The position numbers were made by a program, and so were the translations under genes. From DASSUW01 sp963730535 (lineage in GTDB: Bacteria; Actinomycetota; Thermoleophilia; Solirubrobacterales; Solirubrobacteraceae), in assembly GCA_963730535.1 (NCBI GenBank), contig CAVSRU010000005.1:372001-436000 (forward strand): 64,000 nucleotides of DNA, read 5' to 3'. Positions within the stretch are counted from its first letter, which is position 1; the number at the start of each line of letters is the position of its first letter. This document shows positions 1-6,874 of this stretch, piece after piece. Below the pieces are notes generated by a model, which saw nothing but the letters and a program-made list of their open reading frames with translations, was not told the origin of the DNA and did not search any database.

Positions 1-340
1 GCTCGGCGACCTCGGAGATCGTGATCGCGGACTGCACGCGCGTGTGGACGCCCTGCTTCTCGAGCGCGTCCTGGAGCGTGAGCGCGTTGAGGACGATCGC
101 CAGCATGCCCATGTAGTCCGCGGTCGCGCGGTCCATGCCGCCGGCCGCTCCCTTGAGGCCCCGGTAGATGTTGCCGGCCCCCAGCACGACCGAGACCTCG
201 ACGCCCCGGTCGTGCACCCGCTTGAGCTGGCGGGCGATCGTCTCCACGGTCCCGGCGTCGGTCCCGAACTCGAGGTCGCCCATGAGGGCCTCGCCCGAGA
301 GCTTGACCAGGACCCGCTGAAAGGCCGGCGAGTCGTTCAC
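1..340 (-). CDS. pyrH: UMP kinase (N-terminal part, runs off the left edge)
   Basis: UMP kinase phosphorylates UMP to UDP in pyrimidine nucleotide synthesis in the cytoplasm. About 113 codons are present; the 3' end lies outside the window. The translation opens with a KLSGEALMG nucleotide-binding segment and continues with VVLGAGNIYRGLKG, both typical of bacterial PyrH, which belongs to the amino-acid kinase fold. I chose the GTG start because it overlaps the tsf stop in a GTGA tetranucleotide, the same junction used elsewhere in this strand. It is the third gene of an rpsB-tsf-pyrH operon. Family assignment is secure; gene completeness cannot be judged. Confidence 0.93.
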   Translation of the reverse strand, partial: MNDSPAFQRVLVKLSGEALMGDLEFGTDAGTVETIARQLKRVHDRGVEVSVVLGAGNIYRGLKGAAGGMDRATADYMGMLAIVLNALTLQDALEKQGVHTRVQSAITISEVAE

Positions 341-942
341 GCGCCGACCGCGAACCGCGCGAAGCGCCGGATCACGACGTTCTCGCCCGTCGTCCCGGAG
401 AGCTCCACGCGCAGCTCCTCGATCGTCTTGCCGTCGTACCTGTCGAGGTTCACGTGCGGCTGCTTGAGCAGCACGACCTCCTCCATCCACTTGCGCAGCT
501 TGCCCTCGGCGATCTTCGAGCGCACGTCCTCCGGCTTGTCCGCGGCCTGCTGCTCGAACACGCGCAGCTCTGCCTCGCGGGCGTCGGCCGGGATGTCGTC
601 CTCGGAGACGTACCGGGTCGTCGGGGAGCCGGCGATGTGCACCGCCACCTCGCGGGCGAAGCTCTGGAAGTCGTCGTTGCGGGCCACGAAGTCGGTGTTG
701 CAGTCGACCTCGACGAGCACGCCGACCTTGCCGCCGGCGTGGATGTACGACGCGACGGTGCCCTCGGTGGCCTCGCGGCCCCCGACCTTGAGCGCCTTGT
801 CCCCGAGGCGGACGCGCAGCAGCTCGACGGCGGCCTCGATGTCGCCGCCCGTCTCGGCGAGGGCGTTCTTGCAGTCCATCATGCCCGCGCCGGTGCGGTC
901 GCGCAGCTCCTTGACCTGCGCAGCGGTGATCGTGACGCTCAC
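337..942 (-). CDS. tsf: Elongation factor Ts
   Basis: EF-Ts is the guanine-nucleotide exchange factor that recycles EF-Tu during translation. The 201-residue product has the N-terminal UBA-like segment (VKELRDRTGAGMMDCKNAL, about residues 10-28) and the signature NTDFVARN that contacts EF-Tu. It is a short EF-Ts, with only one core subdomain and no second repeat as in E. coli. The GTG start sits where a TGA in the second reading frame of the rpsB tail ends (GTGA), which suggests original coupling to rpsB; in the sequence as given rpsB stops 21 bases earlier. Its own stop overlaps the pyrH start. Confidence 0.96.
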   Translation of the reverse strand: MSVTITAAQVKELRDRTGAGMMDCKNALAETGGDIEAAVELLRVRLGDKALKVGGREATEGTVASYIHAGGKVGVLVEVDCNTDFVARNDDFQSFAREVAVHIAGSPTTRYVSEDDIPADAREAELRVFEQQAADKPEDVRSKIAEGKLRKWMEEVVLLKQPHVNLDRYDGKTIEELRVELSGTTGENVVIRRFARFAVGA

Positions 943-963
943 TTGCTGGTCTCCTCGGTCGTC

Positions 964-2115
964 TCAGGGGCGGCCTCGGTCGCCGCCGGGGCGGGCTCGG
1001 CCTCCGGCTCCTTCTTCTTCCTCGTCCGCTTCGGCTTCGGCTTCGGCTCGGCGGGCGCGGCTCCGCCTCGGCCGGCCGGCGCCTCGGGCTCGGCGGCGCG
1101 GCGCCTCCACGACGGGCTCGGGCGCGGCGGGCTCCGCGACCGGCTCGGGCGCGGGCGCCTCTACGACCGGCTCGGGCGCGGGCGCCTCTGCGACCGGCTC
1201 GGGCGCGGGCGCCTCCGCGACCGGCTCGGCGACGGGCGCCTCCGCGACCGGCTCGGGCGCGGGCGCCTCCGCGGCCGGCTCGGCGACAGGCGCGGCCGCG
1301 GCTGCCTCGGCTGCCGCGCGTTCCTCGGCCTCGCGGCGCGCCTGCTCCTCGGCCTCCAGGCGCGCGCGCTCCTCCGCCTCGCGGCGGGCCTGCTCCTCGG
1401 CCTCGCGCCGCGCCTGCTCCTCCTCGGCGCGGAACCGGTTGCGGCCCTCGGAGACCACGTCGCCGATCGCGCGGGTGATCAGCGTGCAGGCGCGGATGGC
1501 GTCGTCGTTGCCGGGCACGACGTAGTCGATCCCGTCGGGATCGCAGTTGGTGTCGACGAGCCCGATGATCGGGATCCGCAGGCGCTGCGCCTCCCGGACG
1601 GCGATCGCCTCGGTCTTGAGATCGACCACGAACATCGCGTCGGGAACGCGCTGCATGTTCTTGACGCCGCCGAGGTTGGCCTGGAGCTTCTCGAGGTCGG
1701 CCTCGGCGGACATCCGCTCGCGCGTGGGCAGCAGCGCCAGCTGGCCGTCGGCGGCGTAGCGCTCGAGGTCGTGCAGGCGCTTGATGCGCAGCGAGATCGT
1801 CTGGAAGTTCGTGAGCAGGCCACCCAGCCAGCGGTGGTTGACGTACGGCTGGCCGGCCGACTCGGCGATCTCCTTGATGCCGTCGCGGGCCTGCTTCTTG
1901 GTTCCGACGAACAGCACGGTGCCGCCGCGATGGGCGACCTCGGACGCGAAGCGCTGGGCCTGCGAGAGCAGCGCCTCGGTCTTCAGCAGATCGATGATGT
2001 AGATGCCGCCGCGCTCGCCATGGATGAAACGGCGCATCTTGGGGTTCCAGCGGCGCGTCTGGTGGCCGAAGTGCACACCGGCCTCCAGCAGCTCGCGGAT
2101 GCCTACCTGAGCCAC
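964..2115 (-). CDS. rpsB: 30S ribosomal protein S2 with long coiled-coil and Pro/Ala/Glu tail
   Basis: S2 is a small-subunit ribosomal protein needed for binding S1 and for mRNA positioning. Residues 1-229 form the normal S2 core (VHFGHQTRRWNPKM, LGGLLTNF, PIIGLVDTNCDPD). Residues 230-272 are an Arg/Glu/Ala heptad-rich helix, and about 273-338 are repeats of the type APEPVAE. The usual S2 is about 230-300 residues; this one is 383. The last 44 residues are Arg-rich, then acidic, and look out of frame: the next frame gives a Lys-rich tail (PKPKPKRTRKKK) that stops at 939 in a GTGA overlap with tsf. One extra base near 1090-1105 would explain this. The GTG start is preceded by AGGGAG at a 6-base distance. 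Confidence 0.9.
   Translation of the reverse strand: MAQVGIRELLEAGVHFGHQTRRWNPKMRRFIHGERGGIYIIDLLKTEALLSQAQRFASEVAHRGGTVLFVGTKKQARDGIKEIAESAGQPYVNHRWLGGLLTNFQTISLRIKRLHDLERYAADGQLALLPTRERMSAEADLEKLQANLGGVKNMQRVPDAMFVVDLKTEAIAVREAQRLRIPIIGLVDTNCDPDGIDYVVPGNDDAIRACTLITRAIGDVVSEGRNRFRAEEEQARREAEEQARREAEERARLEAEEQARREAEERAAAEAAAAAPVAEPAAEAPAPEPVAEAPVAEPVAEAPAPEPVAEAPAPEPVVEAPAPEPVAEPAAPEPVVEAPRRRARGAGRPRRSRARRAEAEAEADEEEEGAGGRARPGGDRGRP
1102..1299 (-). repeat. In-gene tandem repeat coding APEPVAE-type units of S2
   Basis: This stretch of rpsB encodes roughly seven degenerate copies of a 9-10 residue unit rich in Ala, Pro, Glu and Val. At the DNA level the copies differ at few positions, so slippage or misassembly is easy here. 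The probable frameshift of the rpsB tail lies directly at its downstream edge. Confidence 0.7.
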
Positions 2116-2280
2116 GGATTGCTCCCTTTGTGAAGTTTGGACTTGCAGCCCGGGCGATCGAGGCGATGCGGACCCGGCGATCGTCGCCGGGCAGGGTCGC
2201 GGCCTCGGGGTCGGTTGTGGATGCCGCCCGGGGTTGGTTTACGGGGTTTCCAGTCTACCGAGGAGACCGTATGCGGCTTA
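2116..2280 (-). promoter_or_regulatory. rpsB leader and presumed promoter region
   Basis: This 165-base gap lies between the rluD-like gene and rpsB. It holds a short perfect hairpin (CCGGCGA/TCGCCGG around 2178) and, just before rpsB, a clear Shine-Dalgarno. Because rluD ends at 2281 and the rpsB operon starts anew, a promoter is expected here; I could not identify -35 and -10 boxes with confidence. S2 leaders are often autoregulated in bacteria, but no recognised rpsB leader fold was established by eye. Confidence 0.4.
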
Positions 2281-3177
2281 CTACTCGCACTCGCAAGCTC
2301 GCGCGAGCGCCTTAGATAGATCGTCCGGCAGCGGCGACCGCAGGTCGACGTCCTCGCCGGTGACGGGATGCCGGAACGCGAGGTGGTCGGCGTGCAGGAA
2401 CTGGCGGTCGAGGCCGAGCAGCCCGGCGCGGCCGTACTCGCGGTCGCCGGCGACGGGGTGGCCGATGGCCAGCAGGTGCGCGCGGATCTGGTGGGTACGG
2501 CCGGTCTCGAGCCGCACGCGCAACAGCGTGAAGCCCGGCAACGGCCGCTCGACCTCGAAGTGTGTGACGGCCGGGCGCGGCTCGTCCGTGTCGGTCGAGA
2601 CCCGCGTGCGGACGCGGCGGTCGCGGCCGAGCGGGGCGTCGATCGTCCCCGCGCGAGCGCCCGGCCGGCCCTCGACCAGGGCCAGGTACTCCCGCGTGAT
2701 CTCGCGCCGCCGCATCTGCTCCTTGAGCGCAGCGTGCGCCGCCTCGGTGCGGGCCACCACCAGCAGCCCGGACGTGTCGCGGTCGAGGCGGTGGACGATG
2801 CCCGCGCGCAGCGGGTCCTCGCCGCCCGCCGCCCGGCCGGCGAGCGCCTGGGCGAGCGTGCCCTGCTCGTGGCCCTGCGCGGGGTGCACGACGACGCCGG
2901 CCGGCTTGTCGATCACCAGCACGTGCTCGTCCTCGTAGGCGACGGCGTACCGCGCGTCGGGGACGGCGGGGGCGGGAGCCTCGTCCGCGGGCGCGATCGT
3001 CACGCGCTCGCCGGCGGCGACCGTGTGGCGCTTGGCGCGCGGCTCGCCGTCCACCTGCACGCGGCCGGCGGCGATCAGCCGCTGGGCCGCGGCGCGCGAG
3101 CCGGCCGAGCGCGCGAGGAAGACGTCCAGCCGCTCGCCCGCCGCCTCGGGCCCGACGACGAGCTCATCGCCGTCCAT
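2281..3177 (-). CDS. RluA/RluD-family rRNA pseudouridine synthase
   Basis: The enzyme isomerises uridine to pseudouridine in RNA, most likely 23S rRNA. Residues 10-60 form an S4-type RNA-binding domain (ERLDVFLARSAG, RVQVDGEPRAKRH). The catalytic motif HRLDRDTSGLLVVA holds the essential Asp at residue 132, and ETGRTHQIRAHL follows, both hallmarks of RluA-type synthases. At 298 residues it has normal length. The ATG start lies 14 bases inside the end of lspA, so the two are translationally linked; lspA-rluD is a common pair in bacteria. Exact target site (RluD-type versus another subgroup) cannot be fixed from sequence alone. Confidence 0.93.
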   Translation of the reverse strand: MDGDELVVGPEAAGERLDVFLARSAGSRAAAQRLIAAGRVQVDGEPRAKRHTVAAGERVTIAPADEAPAPAVPDARYAVAYEDEHVLVIDKPAGVVVHPAQGHEQGTLAQALAGRAAGGEDPLRAGIVHRLDRDTSGLLVVARTEAAHAALKEQMRRREITREYLALVEGRPGARAGTIDAPLGRDRRVRTRVSTDTDEPRPAVTHFEVERPLPGFTLLRVRLETGRTHQIRAHLLAIGHPVAGDREYGRAGLLGLDRQFLHADHLAFRHPVTGEDVDLRSPLPDDLSKALARACECE

Positions 3178-3616
3178 GCCGCGGCGGCCCCTCGAGCACG
3201 TAGAGCAGCGTGAGCACGCCGAAGGTGATGGCCACGTCTGCGAGGTTGAACGCCGGCCACAGCGGGAGGTCCGCGAAGTCGGTGACCGCGCCGTCGAGCG
3301 TCCGGTCGATCAGGTTGCCGAGCGCCCCGCCGATCAGAAGACCGGTCGGGAGCCACACGAGCGGGCGGTCGCGGTGGCGGGCGAAGAAGACGAGCAGCGC
3401 GGTCAGGGCGGCGAGCGCGAAGATCACGAGCAGGGTGCCGCCGCCCGCGAAGAGGCCGAACGCGATCCCGCGGTTGCGCACGTTGACGAGCTCGATGCCG
3501 AGCACCAGGTCGACCGCCTCGCCGCGGTCGATCGTCGCCCGCACGAGGGCCTTGACCGCCTGGTCGGCGGCCACGGTGCTCAGCGCGACGGCCGCCGCCC
3601 GGCCGGCCGGCGTCAC
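3164..3616 (-). CDS. lspA: Lipoprotein signal peptidase (signal peptidase II)
   Basis: LspA is an inner-membrane aspartic protease that cleaves signal peptides of diacylglyceryl-modified prolipoproteins. The 150-residue product has four hydrophobic segments. The two catalytic aspartates lie in GGALGNLIDR and FNLADVAITFG, the family's conserved motifs. I chose the GTG start at 3616 because it overlaps the yggT stop in GTGA and gives the normal family length; a longer upstream frame is only antisense-like shadow. The window contains a lipobox-bearing PotD that would be a substrate. Confidence 0.95.
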   Translation of the reverse strand: MTPAGRAAAVALSTVAADQAVKALVRATIDRGEAVDLVLGIELVNVRNRGIAFGLFAGGGTLLVIFALAALTALLVFFARHRDRPLVWLPTGLLIGGALGNLIDRTLDGAVTDFADLPLWPAFNLADVAITFGVLTLLYVLEGPPRHGRR

Positions 3617-3903
3617 GGTCTGATCAGGCCCACGACGATGCCGCCCACGATCTGGAGGGCGAAGATCGCGACGATCGGCGTGAGGTCGAGCGGGCCGATG
3701 CGCAGCGGCAGCGGGCGGAACAGGCGCAGGTACGGCTCGACCGTGTCGCGCAGGAAGTCGAGCACCGCGTTGAGCGCCCGCGAGTACGGCACGCGCACGC
3801 CCATGGCGAACACGAACGACGTGATCACCCACGCGAACACCAGCAGCGTGTAGACCCAGATCAGCGTCGCCAGGAAGTCGGCGATCTGGTCGCGTGCCTC
3901 CAC
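3613..3903 (-). CDS. YggT family membrane protein
   Basis: This is a small integral membrane protein of 96 residues with two hydrophobic segments, one near residues 10-33 and one near 74-94. Between them is the conserved stretch with PYSRALNAVLDFLRDTVEPYLRLF divided over the family's NPV/EP-type motif region. YggT genes commonly sit between sepF/proC and other division genes in Actinobacteria, Firmicutes and cyanobacteria. The role is not firmly known; membrane organisation near the division site or osmotic stress has been proposed. It starts only a single base from the proC stop and overlaps lspA by GTGA. Confidence 0.9.
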   Translation of the reverse strand: MEARDQIADFLATLIWVYTLLVFAWVITSFVFAMGVRVPYSRALNAVLDFLRDTVEPYLRLFRPLPLRIGPLDLTPIVAIFALQIVGGIVVGLIRP

Positions 3904-3904
3904 C

Positions 3905-4660
3905 TCACCCTCCCACGACGTCGTCCATGGCGTTCGCGAACGCCGAGCGCACGCCGCCCTTCTCGAGCGCGGCCAGGCCCGCGGCGGTGGTGCCGCCGGG
4001 CGAGGTGACGTCGCGGCGGACGCCGAACGTGTCGCCCTCGCGCGTGCGCAGGAGGTCCGCCGACCCGGCCATCGTCTCGATCACGAGCGTGCTCGCGAGC
4101 TCCGCCGGCAGGCCCCGGCGGACCGCGGCGTCGACCTGGGCCTCCACCAGCAGCGCCCAGTAGGCCGGCCCGACGCCCGAGCACGCGCCCGCAACCCCCA
4201 TCAGCTTCTCGGGCACGTCGACCACCGTCCCGACGCGCGCGAACCGGTCGCGCACGCGGAGGCGAAGGTCCTCGTCGACGTCGGCGTCCGGCTCCGGCGC
4301 GGCGAACGCGATCGCCCCGCGCCCCAGCTCGACCGGCGTGTTCGGCATGACCCGGAAGACCTGGGCGCCGGGATAGGCGGCCCGCACGTCGGCCTGCGTG
4401 GTGCGCGCCAGCAGCGAGACGACGGCCTTGGCGGCGGCCGCCTCGCGCGCGATGTCGGCGAGCTGCGCCGGCTTGTGAGCGAGGATCACGACGTCGGCCC
4501 GCTCGGCCAGCTCGCGGTTCGAGGCCACCGCCTCGCCGCCCAGCTCCTCGGCCAGCGCCTGCGCGCGGCCGGAGCCCGAGTCGGTGCAGAGGACGGGCTC
4601 GCCCCATCCTCGGGCGAGTGCCCGGGCCATGTTCCCGGCGCCGATGAAACCGACCTGCAT
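3905..4660 (-). CDS. proC: Pyrroline-5-carboxylate reductase
   Basis: ProC reduces 1-pyrroline-5-carboxylate to proline with NAD(P)H, the last step of proline synthesis. The N-terminal Rossmann motif VGFIGAGNMARAL is clear, RVMPNTPVELG is the conserved substrate-region motif, and the C-terminal helical segment carries GVAGACSGVGPAYWALL and DVTSPGGTTAAGLAALE. Length of 251 residues fits, slightly below E. coli (269). I start at the Met just before QVGFIG; an in-frame Met four codons upstream is also possible. Its presence between sepF and yggT is a common actinobacterial arrangement. Confidence 0.93.
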   Translation of the reverse strand: MQVGFIGAGNMARALARGWGEPVLCTDSGSGRAQALAEELGGEAVASNRELAERADVVILAHKPAQLADIAREAAAAKAVVSLLARTTQADVRAAYPGAQVFRVMPNTPVELGRGAIAFAAPEPDADVDEDLRLRVRDRFARVGTVVDVPEKLMGVAGACSGVGPAYWALLVEAQVDAAVRRGLPAELASTLVIETMAGSADLLRTREGDTFGVRRDVTSPGGTTAAGLAALEKGGVRSAFANAMDDVVGG

Positions 4661-4729
4661 GACGCCAAACATATCGGCGGCCGATCCGCGCCCCCGACTG
4701 CGTCGTGCCGCAGATCGGCAGCTACGGTG

Positions 4730-5281
4730 TCAGGACTGGTTGAAGAAGCCCTTCTCGATCAAGCGGGCGCGCTCCTCGGCGGAGACCTCGACGTTGCGCG
4801 GCGTGAGCAGGAACACCTTGTCGGCGATCCGCTGCATGCCGCCGTCGAGCGCGTAGGTGAGGCCCGAGGCGAAATCGATCAGGCGCTTGGAGAGGTCCGC
4901 GTCGGACCCCTGGAGGTTGATGATCACGGGGATCGAGTCCTTGAACTTGTCCGCCACGTCCTGGGCGTCGTTGAAGGACTTGGGGATCACGAGGTGCACG
5001 CGGACCTCCCCGCGGCCGTTGGCGGCGCGGGCGGCGGTGGCTCCGCCGACGGAACGCAGCACGGTCGTGCTCCGCTCGGACGGCGCGTCGTCCGCGAAGA
5101 TGTCGTCGATCTCGTCGCGCCGGCGGCGCGACAGGCGGCGGACGTTGGGTCGCTCGCGGTAGCGGTCCTCGAGCTCGGCCTCGGGCTCGCGGACGTCGAG
5201 CGGCTCGTCGTCGTAGGTGTCGCGGTCCTCGGCCAAGCCGAAGTAGACGAGCGTGCGGTGCCAGGTGTCGCGGAAGGCCAT
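4730..5281 (-). CDS. sepF: Cell division protein SepF
   Basis: SepF is a membrane-associated partner of FtsZ that tethers and bundles FtsZ filaments at the septum; in Actinobacteria without FtsA it is the main anchor. The 183-residue product has an N-terminal MAFRDTWHRTLVYFGLAED amphipathic helix, an acidic/arginine-rich linker to about residue 90, and the C-terminal SepF fold (VHLVIPKSFNDAQDVADKF, IINLQGSD, RLIDFASGLTYALDG, FLLTPRNVEV). It sits 50 bases from yggS. No ftsZ is found in this window although the gene normally lies a few genes upstream. Confidence 0.95.
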   Translation of the reverse strand: MAFRDTWHRTLVYFGLAEDRDTYDDEPLDVREPEAELEDRYRERPNVRRLSRRRRDEIDDIFADDAPSERSTTVLRSVGGATAARAANGRGEVRVHLVIPKSFNDAQDVADKFKDSIPVIINLQGSDADLSKRLIDFASGLTYALDGGMQRIADKVFLLTPRNVEVSAEERARLIEKGFFNQS

Positions 5282-5331
5282 GCGGTGGGAGGGGTTCGCG
5301 TCAGGACGCAGTTTCCCTGCTCGCAGCCAGT

Positions 5332-5964
5332 TTACGCGTAGAGGCTCGTGCCGATCCGCACGATCGTGGCTCCCTCCTCGGCCGCGACGCGATAGTCCTG
5401 CGACGTTCCCATCGAGAGATGGTGCAGGTCGCGCTCGCGCGCGAGCTCGCGGAGGGCCGCGAAGTGCGGGCGGCTGGCCTCCGGGTCCTCGGTGAACGGC
5501 GGCATCGTCATCAGGCCGGCGACGCGGACGGGGCTGCGAGCCAGGAAGGCGTCCAGATCGCGGGGCGAGACGCCGGCCTTGCCCTCCTCGCCGGCGATGT
5601 TGACCTCGACGAGGATCTCGGTGTCCGGCGTGCCGTGGCGCTCGAGCTGGCCCAGCGCGGAGTCCGACGCCACGGAGTGGATCAGCTCGGCGTGCGGGAG
5701 GATCGCCTTCACCTTGCGGCTCTGGAGCTGGCCGATGAAGTGCCAGCGGAACGCGCCGGGGTAGGCGCTCGCCTTCGCCGCGAGGTCCTGCGCGCGGTTC
5801 TCCCCCACCAGCTCGACCCCCGCCTCGGCCAGCGTCCCGAGCTCCTCGAGCGGCACGTACTTGACGGCGGCCAGCACCTCGACGCCGGGCGGCAGCTCCT
5901 CCCGGATGCGCGCGAGGTTCTCGCTGATGCGGCCGGCGTCGAGCCCGGTGATCAGACCCGCCAC
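5332..5964 (-). CDS. YggS/PLPBP family pyridoxal-phosphate homeostasis protein
   Basis: This is a single-domain PLP-binding protein with the fold of alanine racemase N-terminal domain but no known catalysis; it buffers cellular pyridoxal phosphate. The PLP-binding Lys is in LAAVKYVP (about residue 35), and HFIGQLQSRKVK, LMTMPPF and LSMGTSQDY are the family motifs. It is 210 residues long from the GTG at 5964. That start overlaps the last 13 bases of pgeF and gives normal family length. The pgeF-yggS-sepF order is widely conserved next to ftsZ. Confidence 0.92.
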   Translation of the reverse strand: MAGLITGLDAGRISENLARIREELPPGVEVLAAVKYVPLEELGTLAEAGVELVGENRAQDLAAKASAYPGAFRWHFIGQLQSRKVKAILPHAELIHSVASDSALGQLERHGTPDTEILVEVNIAGEEGKAGVSPRDLDAFLARSPVRVAGLMTMPPFTEDPEASRPHFAALRELARERDLHHLSMGTSQDYRVAAEEGATIVRIGTSLYA

Positions 5965-6695
5965 ACGACCCCCGCCTGCCGGCCGGTCATGCCGCCGTCG
6001 CGGCGATGGGAGAAGAACAACCCGTGCCAGCACATCGTGCAGAGGCCGACATCGTGGACGTTCTCGAGCTTCGCCGCGATCACCGCCGGCAGGTCGAGGT
6101 TGCGCTCGCCGCGGCGAGCGTCGTACGCCGCGAAGTGCGCGTGCACTTCCTCGCCGACCTCGTAGCAGCAGCCGCGCGCGGCAGGCCCGACGAGGGCGGT
6201 GATCGGCCCGGTGCCGCCGACCTCGCGCAGCGCGGCGACGCCCTCCTCGACGATCCCGGCGGCCACCCCGCGCCAGCCAGCGTGGATGGCGGCCACCGCC
6301 CCGTCGGCCGCGAGCAGGAGCGGCGTGCAGTCGGCGGTGAAGACGAGCGCCGGGTGCAGCGCGAGCGCCGTGGCCTGCCCGTCCTCCTCGGCCGGCGGGC
6401 GGGCAGGGCCGGGAGGCTCCGTGGCGCGGCGGACGGTCGCGCCGTGGACCTGGCGGCCGTAGAGGAACCGCTCCCGCGGCGCGCCGGTCATGGCGGCGAC
6501 GCGGATGCGGTTCTCGTCGACGTTCGCGCCGTCGTCGGCGGTCAGCCGGCCGAGGTTGAGCGAGGCGAACGGGCCGGGCGAGACGCCGCCGAGCCGCGTG
6601 GTGAACAGCGCCCGGGCGCCGGGCAGCTCCGCAGCGATGTGCTCGCCGTCCCAGCGGAACGGCGGGCGCAGCTCGGGGAGCGCGGCGACGGCCAT
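5952..6695 (-). CDS. pgeF: PgeF/YfiH family multicopper-like purine nucleoside or peptidoglycan-editing protein
   Basis: Members of this family (YfiH, DUF152) act in peptidoglycan editing, removing incorrect residues from muropeptides, and have also been reported as purine nucleoside phosphorylase-like enzymes. The 247-residue product carries the zinc/copper-site motifs YGRQVHGATV, FTADCTPLLL and AAIHAGWRG. ATG start at 6695. It opens the pgeF-yggS-sepF-proC-yggT-lspA run. Its upstream side is taken up by a long inverted repeat rather than ftsZ. Substrate is not determinable here. Confidence 0.88.
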   Translation of the reverse strand: MAVAALPELRPPFRWDGEHIAAELPGARALFTTRLGGVSPGPFASLNLGRLTADDGANVDENRIRVAAMTGAPRERFLYGRQVHGATVRRATEPPGPARPPAEEDGQATALALHPALVFTADCTPLLLAADGAVAAIHAGWRGVAAGIVEEGVAALREVGGTGPITALVGPAARGCCYEVGEEVHAHFAAYDARRGERNLDLPAVIAAKLENVHDVGLCTMCWHGLFFSHRRDGGMTGRQAGVVWRV

Positions 6696-6704
6696 CGCCC
6701 AATG

Positions 6705-6874
6705 CTAGGGGTCTGTCCAAGACGATCCGGCCCGACCAGCGCGGCCGTGGACCGAGCCGGGCACCGCACGAAGCCCGAAGGGAATACAAACGTATTTCCG
6801 AGGGTTCGGGTGGGGATCCGGCGACGTGTCCACGGCCGCGCTGGGCGTGGCGGGGTTCTTGGACGGGCCCCTAG
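6705..6874. repeat. Long imperfect inverted repeat (two 83-base arms, 4-base loop)
   Basis: The left arm starts CTAGGGG at 6705 and the right arm ends CCCCTAG at 6874. Complementary blocks include the outer 7 bases, GTCCAAGA against TCTTGGAC, and a 17-base perfect block (CCAGCGCGGCCGTGGAC) in the middle of each arm; the arms meet around a loop at 6788-6791. The right end coincides with the cca stop codon (TAG) and the left end lies 9 bases before the pgeF start. It could be a MITE-like insertion, a terminator for cca, or both. No ORF inside. Confidence 0.75.

Noticed and set aside
1102..1299. CRISPR-like array
   Set aside because: Regular repeats here encode APEPVAE units of S2 in frame, with no spacers.
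44..2133. Long plus-strand open frames across tsf and rpsB
   Set aside because: They are antisense shadows of clear tsf and rpsB genes; high GC makes long spurious frames.
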